Below are positions 17,800-27,853 of a stretch of 64,000 nucleotides of DNA, one piece after another (the stretch's first letter is position 1; every line of letters starts with the position of its first letter). A program made the translations under genes and the position numbers. The stretch covers positions 2,418,001 to 2,482,000 of the forward strand of contig NZ_BSUK01000001.1 in assembly GCF_030161555.1 (NCBI RefSeq), written 5' to 3'. This stretch comes from Luteimicrobium album (GTDB lineage Bacteria; Actinomycetota; Actinomycetes; Actinomycetales; Cellulomonadaceae). The notes below the pieces were generated by a model. The model was not told the DNA's origin and made no database searches. It saw only the letters and a program-made list of their open reading frames with translations.

Positions 17800-19609
17800 C
17801 TATCCGACGAGCTCCGACAGCTCCAACCACCGCTCCTCGAGCGAGGTGACCTCGCCCTCGAGCACGCGCAGCTCCTCGGTGCGCTCGCCGAGCCAGCCGT
17901 AGTCCGACTGGTCGTGCTCGGCCATCCGCACGTGCAGCGCGTCGACCTGCCCGGCCAGCTTCCCGAGCCTCCGGTCCACGGCCTCGAGCTCCTTGCGCGC
18001 GGAGTGCAGCGCGGAGCCGGAGAGTGCGGGGGTCTCGGGCGCGGAAGGTGAGTCGACCGCCGAGGGGTGGAGGGGGCGACGTCTCCCCTCCGCCCCCGGA
18101 ACCAGCCCCGGAAGCACGAAGCCGCAGGTACTCGTCGACCCCGCCCGGCAGGTGCCGAAACCGCCCGTCGAGGATGGCGTACTGCTGGTCGGTGACGCGC
18201 TCGAGGAGGTACCGGTCGTGCGAGACGACGATCAGGGTGCCGGGCCACGAGTCCAGGAGGTCCTCCATCGCGGCGAGCATGTCGGTGTCGACGTCGTTGG
18301 ACGGCTCGTCGAGCACGAGGACGTTGGGCTCGGACAGGAGCACGAGGAGGAGCTGGAGGCGTCGCTTCTGCCCGCCGGACAGCTCGCCGACGCGTGCGGA
18401 CAGGTGCTCGCGCGCGAAGCCGAGGCGTTCGAGGAGCTGGGCGGGCGTGAGCTCCTTGCCGTCGATGACGTAGCTGGTGCGGGTGCGGGCGAGGACGTCC
18501 CGCACACGGTCGCCGGCGATGTCCTCGAGCTCGCTGAACTGCTGGTCGAGCATCGCGAGCCGCACGGACTTGCCGCGCTTGACCCGGCCGGCGGTCGGCT
18601 GGAGGGTGCCGGCGATCAGCGCGAGCAGCGTGGACTTCCCGGCCCCGTTCGCGCCGAGGACGGCGGTGCGCTCGCCGGGCGCGATGCGCCACTCGACGTC
18701 GTGCAGGACCTCGCGGCCGTCGAACGACACCCCGACGTCGAGGAGGTCGACCACGTCCTTGCCGAGGCGCGCGGTCGCCAGCCGTGAGAGCTCGAGGCGG
18801 TCCCGGGGCGGCGGGACGTCCTCGATGAGCTGGTTCGCTGCGTCGATGCGGAACTTCGGCTTGGAGGTGCGTGCGGGGGCGCCGCGGCGGAGCCAGGCGA
18901 GCTCCTTGCGCATGAGGTTCTGGCGCTTGGCCTCGATCGCGGCGGCCTGCCGGTCCCGCTCGACGCGCTGCAGCACGTACGCGGCGTACCCGCCCTCGAA
19001 CGGCTCGACGACGCGGTCGTGGACCTCCCACGTCGTGGTGGCGACCTCGTCGAGGAACCAGCGGTCGTGGGTGACGATCAGCAGCCCGCCCGCGTTCCTG
19101 GCCCACCGGCCGCGCAGGTGCCCGGCGAGCCAGGTGATGCCCTCGACGTCCAGGTGGTTGGTCGGCTCGTCGAGCGCGATGACGTCCCAGTCGTCGACGA
19201 GCAGCGCCGCGAGGGCGACACGGCGACGCTGGCCGCCGCTGAGGGTCCCGATCCGCGCGTCCCACGCGAGGTCGGGGACGAGGCCCGCGATGACGTCGCG
19301 CACCTTCGGGTCGCCCGCCCACTCGTGCTCGTCCCGGCCGCCGACGATCGCGTGACCCACGACGGCGTCGTCGTCGAGCGTGTCGGACTGGTCGAGGACG
19401 CCCATCCGGACCCCGCCACGACGGGTGACGCGGCCGGCGTCGGGACGGATGCGGCCGGAGAGCATGCCGAGCAGCGACGACTTGCCGTCGCCGTTGCGGC
19501 CGACGATGCCGACGCGGTCGCCCTCGTTGATCCCGATCGTGACGGAGTCGAACACGACCCGCGTCGGGTACTCCAGGTGCAGGGCTTCCGCCCCGAGAAG
19601 ATGTGCCAT
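17800..19609 (-). CDS. ABC-F family ATPase (Uup/TlrC-like), frameshift near C-terminus
   Basis: This soluble protein of about 600 residues has two ATP-binding domains with no membrane part: Walker A GRNGDGKSS and GANGAGKST, signatures LSGGQRRR and LSGGQKRR, Walker B IALDEPTNHLD and LVLDEPSNDVD. ABC-F proteins act on ribosomes as translation factors or antibiotic protectors, and Uup-like members end in a coiled coil that binds DNA or RNA; the C-terminal 100 residues (LGKLAGQVDALHVRMAEHD) fit that coil. The frame changes between 18040 and 18117, in the C- and G-rich linker. The net shift is +1, equal to one extra or two missing bases, unlike the other sites here. Start is ATG 19609. Confidence 0.88.
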
Positions 19610-19695
19610 CGGGTCCAAGGGTAGGCGCGCCGGCCGGTGGCCTCGCGCGCGCCGAGCTGGCGCCGTCCGGGGGCTCGGTGCCGTAGGCCGGGCCG

Positions 19696-22070
19696 TCAGG
19701 AGGGTTGCGGTGCCGGGACCGCCGCGGGCTCGAGTCGCACGACGACGGCCTTGGAGACCGGCGTGTTGCTCTTCTCAGCGACCGCGCCGAGGGGCACGAG
19801 CACGTTCGCCTCGGGGAAGTACGCTGCGGCGCACCCGCGCGCCGTGGGGTACGCGACGACCCGCACGTCGGGCAGCACCCGGTCGACGCCGTCCTCGAAC
19901 TCGCTGTGGACGTCCACCTGCTGGCCGTCGCGCAGCCCGAGCTCGGCGACGTCGTCGGGATGGACGAAGACCACGTCGCGCCCGCCCTTGATGCCGCGGT
20001 ACCGGTCGTTGCGGGAGTAGATCGTCGTGTTGAACTGGTCGTGCGCGCGGACGGTCTGCAGCAGCAGCCGGCCGGGCGGGCACGCGACGTGCTCGAGCGC
20101 GTTGACCGTCAGGTGGGCCTTGCCGTCGGAGGTGGGGAAGGTGCGGGAGTCGCGCGGCCCGTGCGGCAGCACGAACCCGCTCTCCCGCCGGATCTTCGCG
20201 TTGTAGTCGTCGCACCCCGGCACGACGGCGGCGATGTGGTCGCGGATCACGTCGTAGTCGCGTTCGAAGGCCTCCCAGTCCACGGCGTCGAGGTCGTGGG
20301 CGTCGGCGCCCCGGTCGCGCCGGGCGTCGGCGACGGCGCGCGCGATCCGCGCGACGATCGCCACCTCGGACAGCAGGTTCGTGCCGACGGGCTCGACGGC
20401 CCCGCGCGAGGCGTGCACCGCCGAGACGGTGTCCTCGACCGAGACGAACTGCTCGCCGGAGGCCTGCCGGTCGATCTCGGTGCGGCCGAGGCACGGCAGG
20501 ATGAGGGCCTCTCTCCCGGTGATCGTGTGCGAGCGGTTGAGCTTGGTGGAGACCTGGACGCTGAGGTCGCAGCGGGCGATCCCCTCCTCGGCGGCCCCCG
20601 TGTCGCTCACGGCGGCGACGAGGTTCCCCCGAGCGCGACAAGCGTGCGGATCCTGCCCTGGCGCATCGCGTCGATGGTCCCGACGGCGTCGAGACCGTGG
20701 GCGCGCGGCACGGACATCCCGAACTCGGCGTCGAGGGCGTCGAGGAAGGTGTCGGGCATCTGCTCCCAGATCCCCATCGTCCGGTCGCCCTGCACGTTGG
20801 AGTGCCCGCGGATCGGCGAGGCACCCGCACCGGGCCGCCCGATGTTCCCGCGCAGGAGCAGGAGGTTGATGATCTCCTTGATCGTCGGCACGGCCTTCTT
20901 GTGCTGGGTCAGGCCCATCGCCCAGGTGATGATCACGCGCTGGGCCGTGAGGTAGCGGTCGGCGAGCTCGTCGATCTCCGCGCTCGTGACGCCGGTGGCC
21001 GCGAGCACCTCGGCCTCGTCGAGGTCCGCGAGCGACGCGGCGAACGCGTCGAGCCCCGTCGTGTGCGTGTCGAGGAAGTCGTGGTCGAGCACGGCGCCGG
21101 GGTGCCGCGCCTCGGCGTCGAGCACGCGCTTGCTGACCGCCTGCAGCAGCGCCATGTCGCCGCCGAGCCGCACCTGGAGGAACTGGTCGGCGAGCGCCGT
21201 CCCGCGCCCGACGATCCCGCGCGGCGTCTGCGGGTTCTTGTAGCGCAGGAGGCCGGCCTCGGGCAGCGGGTTGACGGCGACGATGCTCGCCCCGGCGTGC
21301 TTGGCCTCCTCGAGCGCGGTCAGCATGCGGGGATGGTTGGTGCCGGGGTTCTGCCCCATGATGATGATGAGGTCGGCCTGGGCGAAGTCGTCGTAGAGGA
21401 CGGTCGCCTTGCCGACGCCGATCGTCTCGCCGAGCGCCGCGCCCGTGGACTCGTGGCACATGTTGGAGCAGTCGGGCAGGTTGTTGGTGCCGAACGCGCG
21501 CGCGAAGAGCTGGTAGGCGAACGCCGCCTCGTTCGACGTGCGCCCGCTCGTGTAGAACGAGGCATGGTCGGGCGAGTCGAGGTCGGCCAGGTGCTCGCCG
21601 AGGATCCGGAACGCCTGCTCCCACGACACCGGCGCGTAGTGGTCGGAGTCCGCCGCCTTGTAGACGGGGTCGACGAGGCGCCCCTGCTGGCCCAGCCAGT
21701 ACTCCGACTGCCGCGCGAGCTCGGTCACGGAGTGCTCGCCCCAGAAGCCCTTGTCGACGGTGAGGGGCGTGGCCTCCCAGTTGACGGCCTTGGCGCCGTT
21801 CTCGCAGAACTCGGCGGCCTTGCGACGGTCGGGGTCGGGCCAGGCACAGCTCATGCAGTCGAAGCCGTGCTGGTGGTTCATCCGGAGCAGCAGCTTGGCC
21901 GTCCGGGCCGGGCCCATGCCCTTGAGCGACGGGTCGAGCGCGTGCAGGATGCCCGGGACCCCCGCGGCCCACGTCTTGGGCGCGCCGACCGTGAGGCCGT
22001 CGTCGTCGGCGCCGACGTCGTGGTTCGGGGCTCCCGCCGGGACCGTGCCCTCGCCCTGGTCGACGCTCAT
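19696..22070 (-). CDS. YdeP-like molybdopterin oxidoreductase alpha subunit (frameshift)
   Basis: This protein of about 791 residues is in the FdhF-like family that includes E. coli YdeP, which uses a bis-molybdopterin-guanine-dinucleotide cofactor. The N-terminus has three cysteines (FDCMSCAWP, then EFC), the CHESTG motif where Cys takes the place of the selenocysteine metal ligand, the [10 protein letters not shown] loop, and a C-terminal molydopterin-binding domain ([10 protein letters not shown]). No formate dehydrogenase beta or gamma subunits lie nearby. The G run read at 20626-20630 is one base short, which splits ALGG-NLVAAV. Its ATG overlaps the fdhD stop. The physiological substrate is unknown. 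Confidence 0.88.
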
Positions 22071-22996
22071 GCCGCACCCGCTTCCTTCGTGGCCTCGTGC
22101 CCGACGACGGCGCTCGCCCCGCCGGCACCGTCCTGGCTCTCGCTGTGCAACCGTCCCGCCCCGGCGTAGACCACCATGGAGGCGCCCCGCAGGAACCCGA
22201 CGAGCGTGAGCCCGGCGTCGTCGGCGAGCTCGGCGGCCAGGGACGACGGGGCCGACACCGCGGCGAGCACGGGGATCCCGGCCATGAGGGCCTTCTGCGT
22301 GAGCTCGAAGCTCGCGCGCCCCGACACCATGAGGACCGTCCCGCGCAGGGGCAGCAGGTCGTGCTGGAGCGCCCACCCGACGACCTTGTCGACGGCGTTG
22401 TGGCGGCCGACGTCCTCACGGGCGACGAGCAGCTCGCCGGTGCGCCCGTCGAAGAGACCCGCGGCGTGCAGCCCGCCCGTGCGCTCGAAGATCGCCTGCG
22501 CCGCGCGCAGCCGGTCCGGGAACGTCGCGAGGAGCTCCGGGCCGACGACGAGCGGGTCGTCGGCGACCGCGAACGCCGACCGGGTCCGGACGGCGTCGAC
22601 GGACGCCTTGCCGCACAGCCCGCAGGCGCTCGACGTGAAGAACTCCCGGGCGAGCGCCGGGTCCGGCGGGCGGACGCCGGGCGCGAGGCCGACGTCGAGC
22701 ACGTTGTACGTGTTCTCGGGCGTCCCGGCGGGGCCGGTCGCAGTCGCGCCCGCGCAGTAGCGCGCGCCCGACAGGTGCTCGCCGCGCGTGACGATCCCCT
22801 CCGAGACGAGGAAGCCGGACGCGAGCTCGACGTCGTGCCCCGGCGTGCGCATCGTGACCGCGTACGAGCGCCCGCCCACGCGGATCTCGAGCGGCTCCTC
22901 GACGGCCAGCACGTCCTCGCGGACCGAGACGCTCGGGGCGGCCGCGGTGTCGAAGCGGATCCGGTGGATCCGCCGCCGCGCGGTGAGCCGGTTCAT
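22067..22996 (-). CDS. fdhD: FdhD, formate dehydrogenase sulfur-transfer protein
   Basis: FdhD carries sulfur from IscS to the molybdenum cofactor of formate dehydrogenase-like enzymes. The protein of 309 residues shows the [10 protein letters not shown] motif with the two cysteines, the [12 protein letters not shown] motif and [13 protein letters not shown], all diagnostic of the family. It precedes and overlaps the YdeP-like gene (ATGA), so it is the dedicated maturation factor for that enzyme. ATG 22996 is the natural start. The frame is intact. Confidence 0.95.
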   Translation of the reverse strand: MNRLTARRRIHRIRFDTAAAPSVSVREDVLAVEEPLEIRVGGRSYAVTMRTPGHDVELASGFLVSEGIVTRGEHLSGARYCAGATATGPAGTPENTYNVLDVGLAPGVRPPDPALAREFFTSSACGLCGKASVDAVRTRSAFAVADDPLVVGPELLATFPDRLRAAQAIFERTGGLHAAGLFDGRTGELLVAREDVGRHNAVDKVVGWALQHDLLPLRGTVLMVSGRASFELTQKALMAGIPVLAAVSAPSSLAAELADDAGLTLVGFLRGASMVVYAGAGRLHSESQDGAGGASAVVGHEATKEAGAA

Positions 22997-23081
22997 GGGA
23001 TGACCCGAGGGGCGAGGGGAGTGACGTCGTCGTCCATACCCTCAGGCCTACCAGCGTCCGGGCGCTCCGCACAACGGGGTC

Positions 23082-23123
23082 TGTCAGAACGTGGTGCCCG
23101 TATACAGGACCGTCGTTCTGACA
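23082..23123. repeat. palindromic repeat, copy 1 of a tandem pair
   Basis: TGTCAGAAC and GTTCTGACA form perfect 9-bp arms around 24 bases. The whole 42-bp unit recurs 61 bp downstream with seven mismatches. It could form a hairpin in DNA or RNA between fdhD and the MarR gene, or hold two regulator sites. Confidence 0.75.
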
Positions 23124-23142
23124 ACTCGCGAGGGTGGAGGAC

Positions 23143-23184
23143 TGTCAGAACGGGGTGCACGTGTACGGGAGCGTGGTTCTGACA
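23143..23184. repeat. palindromic repeat, copy 2 of a tandem pair
   Basis: This is the second 42-bp copy: arms TGTCAGAAC and GTTCTGACA are identical to copy 1, while the centre contains GTGCACGTGTAC. Arms conserved and centre variable suggests selection on pairing, or a REP-like element copied in tandem. No third copy was seen in the window. Confidence 0.75.
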
Positions 23185-23194
23185 GGTCCGGGGG

Positions 23195-23715
23195 TCAGCA
23201 GCGGCCGGTGCCGTCCTCGCGGATCGCGGGGTGGTCGTCGGCGAGGACGCCGAACCGGTCCTCGGGGTCGATGCCCTGCACGAGCTTGCTGAGCACGCGC
23301 GTGAGGTCGGCGACGTCGGTGTCGTCGAGCCGGTCGTACACGTGCTCGAGGACGGTGCGCGCGTGGCCCGGTGCCGACGCCACGACCTTCTCCCATCCGG
23401 CGTCCGTGAGGGTCGCGACGGTGACCCGGCCGTCGTCGGGCGCGGGGAGCGCCGCACGTAGCCGCGGTCCTGGAGCCGGCGTACGACGTGCGAGAGGCGG
23501 GGCAGCGTGCCGCTCGTCCGCCGGGCGAGGGCCGACATGGGCAGCGACCGGCCCTCCGACTCCGACAGCATCGCGAGCACCAGGTACTCGTAGTGCGTGA
23601 GCTGCGCGTCGTGCTGGAGCTGCTGGTCGAGCACGCCCGGGAGCAGCTCGACCACGGCCTGCAGGCGCAGCCAGCTGCGCATCTGGTCGGCGGTGAGCCA
23701 CCGCGGCTCCGACAT
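23195..23715 (-). CDS. MarR-family transcriptional regulator (frameshift)
   Basis: The repaired protein of about 173 residues is a winged-helix MarR regulator: helix SWLRLQAVVELLPGVLDQQL, LTHYEYLVLAMLSES, the recognition region ALARRTSGTLPRLSHVVRRL and the wing GYVRRSPAPDDGRV. The C run read as G at 23444-23447 is one base short, so the wing and dimerisation helix (VLEHVYDRLDDTDV) are in another frame. It follows the twin palindromes and precedes a ThDP enzyme. The ATG at 23715 is preferred. The effector is unknown. Confidence 0.85.
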
Positions 23716-23786
23716 CGTTCCCTCCCTGCGTACGACGGCGCAACCAACCTAGCGGTCGGCGTGTTCCGGGTGCCGGGCGACGCGCG

Positions 23787-25472
23787 TCAGTGGCGGCGGT
23801 TCGCCCGCAGGATCTCCTCCTGGTACGGCGCGACGACGGCCGGCGAGACCCGGCAGTCGAGCAGCAGGAACCGGCGCTCGTCCACCGCCTCGTCGCGCCA
23901 GGCCGCGACCCGGTCGAGGTCGGCGAGCGTCCGCACGACGACGCCCTCCGCCCCGACGGCGCTCGCGAGCGCCGCGAAGTCGACCTCGGGGATGCGCATG
24001 GGCCCGTCGGTGAGGCCCTGGCGCCCGTAGACGTGCACCTCGGCGCCGTACGCGGCGTCGTTCCAGACGACGGCCAGCCCCCGGCCGCCCGCGGTGCGGA
24101 CCGCGGTCTCGAGGTCGGCGAGGGCCATGAGCCCGCCGCCGTCGCCGGTGGTGAGGACGACGGCGGAGCCCGGCCGGGCCGCGGCCGCCCCGGCGACGCT
24201 CGGGAACCCGAGGCCGATGGACTGGTAGGCGGTGCCGACCATGAGCATGCGGTCGGGCGAGGCGACGGGCCAGTACATGTTGGCCCAGCCGATGAAGTGG
24301 CCGCCGTCGGACACGACGACCCGGTCCTCGGGCAGGAGCGCTGCGAGGCGGTGGGCGACGGTCCGGGGGTCGAGGCGGCCGTCGGCGGCGATCCCGTCGA
24401 CGGGACCGGTGGCGTACCAGCGGGCGCCCGCGACGTCGACCGTCTCGCGCCAGCCGGACGGCTTGGCGTCGGCGGCGTGCAGGGCCTCGACGAGGGCGCG
24501 CACCACGAGAGCGGCGTCGCCGCGAACGAACGTGCCGACGTGCCGGTGCGTCGCCGACGGTGCCGTGTCGACCTGGACGACGCGCGTGCCGGGCGCGAAC
24601 AGCTCGCCGAACCGCATCGTGAACTGGTTGAGCGACGCCCCGACGACGACCGCGACGTCGGCCTCGCGGACGAGCGCCATCGCGCCGTCGGCCCCGAACC
24701 CGCCGGCGACGCCGAGGTCGTAGCGGCCGTCGGGGAAGACGCCGCGGCCCAGCGCGGTGCTGACGGTGAGCGCGCCGGTCGCCTCGGCGAGCTCGCCGAG
24801 GGCCGGCCCGGCGCCCGCGAGCCACGCGCCGCGGCCCGCGAGCAGGAGCGGACGCTCGGCGTCGGCGAGCAGGCGTGCCACCTCCTCGATCGCCGCGGCG
24901 TCGAAGGGCCCGGCCGGGGCGAGGGGCCCCGGGAGCACGGGCGCGGGCGGCTCGGGGAGCGGTCCGGCGTCGAGCGCGGCGACGTCGTACGGGATCGCGA
25001 GCACGACGGGCACCCGGTACGCGAGCGAGTGCTCGATCGCGATGACGGTCGTGGCGGCGGCGTCCGCGCGCCCGACGGTGTAGGTCCGGGCGCCGACGGC
25101 GGCGGCGAGCGCGATCTGGTCGACGTCCCAGGGGCGGGGGCCCGACGTCGGCTCGTCGCCCGTCAGCAGGACGAGCGGCACGCGCGCCTGCGCGGCCTCC
25201 GCGAGCGCGGTGAGCGTGTTGGTGAAGCCGGCGCCGTACGTCGCGGTCGCCGCGGCGATCCGGCCCGACGCGCGGAAGTACGCGTCCGCAGCGACGACGG
25301 CCCCGGACTCGTGCCGGACGGCGGAGAAGGGGACCGCGGTCTCGCGCTCGAGCGCGTCGAGGAACCAGGCGTTGCCGTTGCCCATGACGCCGAACACGTG
25401 GTCGACGTGGCGGGCGAGGGTACGGGCGACGTGGGCGGAGACGGTGGTGGATGCGGGCACGGGGGACCTCAC
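23787..25472 (-). CDS. ThDP-dependent enzyme, acetolactate synthase / benzoylformate decarboxylase-like
   Basis: This protein of about 561 residues has three ThDP-enzyme domains: an N-terminal PYR domain with the catalytic Glu in VRHESGAVVAAD, a central domain (LLAGRGAWLAGAGP), and a PP domain with GDGGGLMAL ending in WNDAAYGAEV, the ThDP/Mg binding motif. It groups with acetolactate-synthase large-subunit-like proteins, but lacks a small subunit neighbour, so a catabolic 2-oxoacid decarboxylase or lyase role is as likely. GTG 25472 begins family sequence (ASTTVSAHVART). It probably once continued an operon with the MFS gene now separated by the IS. Frame intact. Confidence 0.85.
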   Translation of the reverse strand: MRSPVPASTTVSAHVARTLARHVDHVFGVMGNGNAWFLDALERETAVPFSAVRHESGAVVAADAYFRASGRIAAATATYGAGFTNTLTALAEAAQARVPLVLLTGDEPTSGPRPWDVDQIALAAAVGARTYTVGRADAAATTVIAIEHSLAYRVPVVLAIPYDVAALDAGPLPEPPAPVLPGPLAPAGPFDAAAIEEVARLLADAERPLLLAGRGAWLAGAGPALGELAEATGALTVSTALGRGVFPDGRYDLGVAGGFGADGAMALVREADVAVVVGASLNQFTMRFGELFAPGTRVVQVDTAPSATHRHVGTFVRGDAALVVRALVEALHAADAKPSGWRETVDVAGARWYATGPVDGIAADGRLDPRTVAHRLAALLPEDRVVVSDGGHFIGWANMYWPVASPDRMLMVGTAYQSIGLGFPSVAGAAAARPGSAVVLTTGDGGGLMALADLETAVRTAGGRGLAVVWNDAAYGAEVHVYGRQGLTDGPMRIPEVDFAALASAVGAEGVVVRTLADLDRVAAWRDEAVDERRFLLLDCRVSPAVVAPYQEEILRANRRH

Positions 25473-25580
25473 GGTGACACGGACGGATGCGCTGCCGTAT
25501 GTGTCCCGGGGCTCACCGCGCGCCCGCACGCGCCCCTTTTGAGGGCGCCGGCGGGCTCTGCCCGCCTCGACGCTCGCAGT

Positions 25581-25599
25581 CTAAAGCCTGTCGAACAAC
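25581..25599 (+). repeat. left terminal inverted repeat
   Basis: The 19 bases are an exact inverted match to 27853-27871. TA at 25582-25583 is the probable target duplication, so the element proper may begin at 25584. Confidence 0.9.
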
Positions 25600-25637
25600 C
25601 TCGGTGAGGCCGTTGGCAGCGTCCTTCTCGGACGTCC

Positions 25638-27086
25638 CTATGCCGCGGTGGCGGTCAGGGTTCCCACGTCGTCCGGGCTGGCTTCGTCGGCGCGTGTGCG
25701 TCGACCAGAGCCGTCCCGTCGGTGGGCGTTGGTGACCTGGCCTCGTGCTTCGGGGTCCAGGACCTGGGAGTAGTGCATGGCGCCCCAGGTGGCGAGGTTG
25801 ACCGCGGCGTTTAGGTCACGGTCGAGGGTGAGCCCGCAGTGCGCGCAGGTGAATGCCCGCTCGGCGAGAGTGAGCGTGCTCTTGACGTTCCCGCACGCCG
25901 AGCAAGTCTTCGATGACGCGAACCACCGGTCCGCGATCAGGACTTGCCCGCCGCGCCAGGCCTGTTTGTAGGCCAGCTGGCGGGCGAGCTCACCCCAGGC
26001 CGCGTCGGAGATCGCGGCGGCGAGCCGGTGGTTGGTGAGCATGCCGGTGATGTTGAGGTCTTCGATGACGAGCCGGTCGTGGGTCTTGACCAGCAGGTTG
26101 GAGACCTGGTGCAGGAAGTGGTGGCGGCGGGCGCGGACCCGTTCGTGATGATGGGCCAGACGACGGACGGCGTCCCGGCGGTTCTTCGAGCCCTTGAACT
26201 TGCGCGACACGGACTTGTGAAGTCGGCGGGTGACCGGCTGCGCGGCCCGCAGTGCCTTGGGTGCATCGTCGATGCGCAGGGTCGGGGTGCCGTCCGCCAC
26301 AGCGACGACGACGGGTGCGTGCAGGCCGCGATCGACTCCGGCCCATCCAGCACTGTCGGAATCATCGCACGGTTGATGTCGGGCAGCAGGGTGCAGGTCA
26401 GCGGCCTCGACGTTCAGGCTGACGCGCCACTTCCCACCACGCCGGGAGACGGTCGCGAACAAGATCCGTGCCCGACCCTTGTCGAGCATGCGCCGCAGCC
26501 GGCGGGTGTCGTCATGCACGCGGACGGCGCCGATGCCGGGCAAGGTCACCGACCGGGGTCCTGCCTCACCGAGACGGATCGTGGACCGTTCACCGGCCTT
26601 GGTCTTCGAGGTCTTGTTCCGCATCCGGAACGAGCCCCGCTCGTGGTTCTTCTTCTTGAACTTCGGGTGCCCCACAGCCCGCCCCGCGCGCTTGCCACGC
26701 CGGGAGCCGGTCCACGCCTTCAAGGCTTTGCCGAGATCGACCACGGCCTCCTCGAAGACCTGCGCCGAGACCTCACCCCGCCAGGACAGGCCTGTGACCT
26801 CAACCTCGGCTTGACCGGCCGCGTCGATGAGGAACCGGCGCCCGGCAGCCTCAGACTTCTTCCAGGCGTTGAACGCGTTGATCAGGTCGAACCCCGTCCA
26901 CGGCACCGCAGCGATATCGCCATCCGCGTCAGCCGCCTTCCGCGACACGGAGGCTCGGCGGGCGTCCAGGTGCAGGCGCAGTCCCTGGTTGAACGCGAAC
27001 CGTGCCGCGCCCTCATGGCGAGCCAGGGCACGCGCCTGTTCCACCGTGGGGTCCACCACCCACTGGAACGTCGTATGCCGGGCCAC
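25638..27086 (-). CDS. tnpB: TnpB, IS605/IS200-type OrfB RNA-guided nuclease
   Basis: TnpB is an RNA-guided endonuclease, ancestor of Cas12, that cuts donor sites to keep the element. The protein of 482 residues has the N-terminal helical region (TTFQWVVDPTVEQ), RuvC motifs with Asp about 252 (WAGVDRGLHAP), Glu about 342 (LVIEDLNITGM) and Asp about 424 (DRDLNAAVNL), and a zinc ribbon CSACG to CAHCG. All catalytic residues are present and the frame is open. GTG 27086 or ATG 27116 are start candidates. A guide RNA would be expected from the 3' end and the downstream element edge. It is nested in a DDE-type element rather than a TnpA-Y1 one. Confidence 0.9.
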   Translation of the reverse strand: MARHTTFQWVVDPTVEQARALARHEGAARFAFNQGLRLHLDARRASVSRKAADADGDIAAVPWTGFDLINAFNAWKKSEAAGRRFLIDAAGQAEVEVTGLSWRGEVSAQVFEEAVVDLGKALKAWTGSRRGKRAGRAVGHPKFKKKNHERGSFRMRNKTSKTKAGERSTIRLGEAGPRSVTLPGIGAVRVHDDTRRLRRMLDKGRARILFATVSRRGGKWRVSLNVEAADLHPAARHQPCDDSDSAGWAGVDRGLHAPVVVAVADGTPTLRIDDAPKALRAAQPVTRRLHKSVSRKFKGSKNRRDAVRRLAHHHERVRARRHHFLHQVSNLLVKTHDRLVIEDLNITGMLTNHRLAAAISDAAWGELARQLAYKQAWRGGQVLIADRWFASSKTCSACGNVKSTLTLAERAFTCAHCGLTLDRDLNAAVNLATWGAMHYSQVLDPEARGQVTNAHRRDGSGRRTRADEASPDDVGTLTATAA

Positions 27087-27180
27087 GACCAGCAAGCTAC
27101 CGACCACCACCGACATGACCAGGCAGGTCACGGGCCCGCGAATGTCGGTGTCGTTGCCCAAGACGCTGCGAGCGTGCCAG

Positions 27181-27216
27181 CCGTAGCCGTAGCCGTAGCC
27201 GTAGCCGTAGCCGTCG
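27181..27216. repeat. hexanucleotide tandem repeat (CCGTAG)
   Basis: Five perfect CCGTAG copies and one CCGTCG copy lie in the intergenic gap of the IS, between divergent tnpB and transposase genes. The repeat could vary in copy number and alter promoter spacing. It reads without stops in the transposase frame (SRSRSRS). Confidence 0.85.
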
Positions 27217-27271
27217 CCGCCCGCACCCGTCTGACCTGACCGATACCGCCTGGGCGCGCATCCGCGCGCTC

Positions 27272-27853
27272 GTGATCCCCGTCCATGCCCATGGCGGGCG
27301 TCCGTGCTGCAAGCATCGATGGCGCGAGTACGTCAACGCACTGCTCTACGTCGTGACCACGGGCTGCCCTTGGCGTGCGCTCCCGCACGACTTCGCTGTC
27401 ACCTGGTCCGCGACCCACAAGCACTTCACCTGGTGGACCAGGAAGCAGGTCTGGGAGCAGGCTCTCGCCGTCTTGCGCGCCGAGGACCGCGTCCATGATG
27501 GTCGCGGTGAGCACCCGACCGCGGCGAACGTCCAGGACAGGGCCGCGTTCGCCGACCTCCTCGCCAAGAACCCGTGCGCCAGCCTGTCGCACGTCTGGGC
27601 CGACAAGGGCTACACAGGGCAAGCGCCCGCCGACGCAGCGGCCAAGGCCGGGATCAAGCTAGAGCTCGTCTCTGTACCCAAGCCCGAAAGCAGGTTCGTC
27701 GTCCAACCTCGACGATGGGTCGTTGAACGGACGAACGGGTGGAGCAACCGGCACCGCCGTCTCGTGCGCCAGTACGAAGCATCCCTGGCAGCCCACGAAG
27801 CGTTCGTCACCCTCCAGATCCGCATACTGCTCCGACGACTCGACCGCAGGTAG
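27272..27853 (+). pseudogene. IS5-family DDE transposase remnant
   Basis: The 193-residue reading frame matches IS5-family transposases in blocks: GCPWRALPHDF, FTWWTRKQVWEQ, then NVQDRAAFADLL, WADKGYTGQ (second Asp) and VERTNGWSNRHRRL (catalytic Glu). The block that normally carries the first catalytic Asp and a glycine-rich segment is missing between VLRAED and PTAANVQDR, an in-frame loss of about 45 residues. The usual N-terminal DLTDTAWARI is encoded upstream without a clear start codon. Without its first Asp it should be inactive in cis; movement would need a related transposase elsewhere. Confidence 0.8.

Noticed and set aside
21400..21480. selenocysteine codon in the formate-dehydrogenase-like gene
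   Set aside because: The metal-ligand position is a normal Cys codon in CHESTG, and there is no in-frame TGA at that site.
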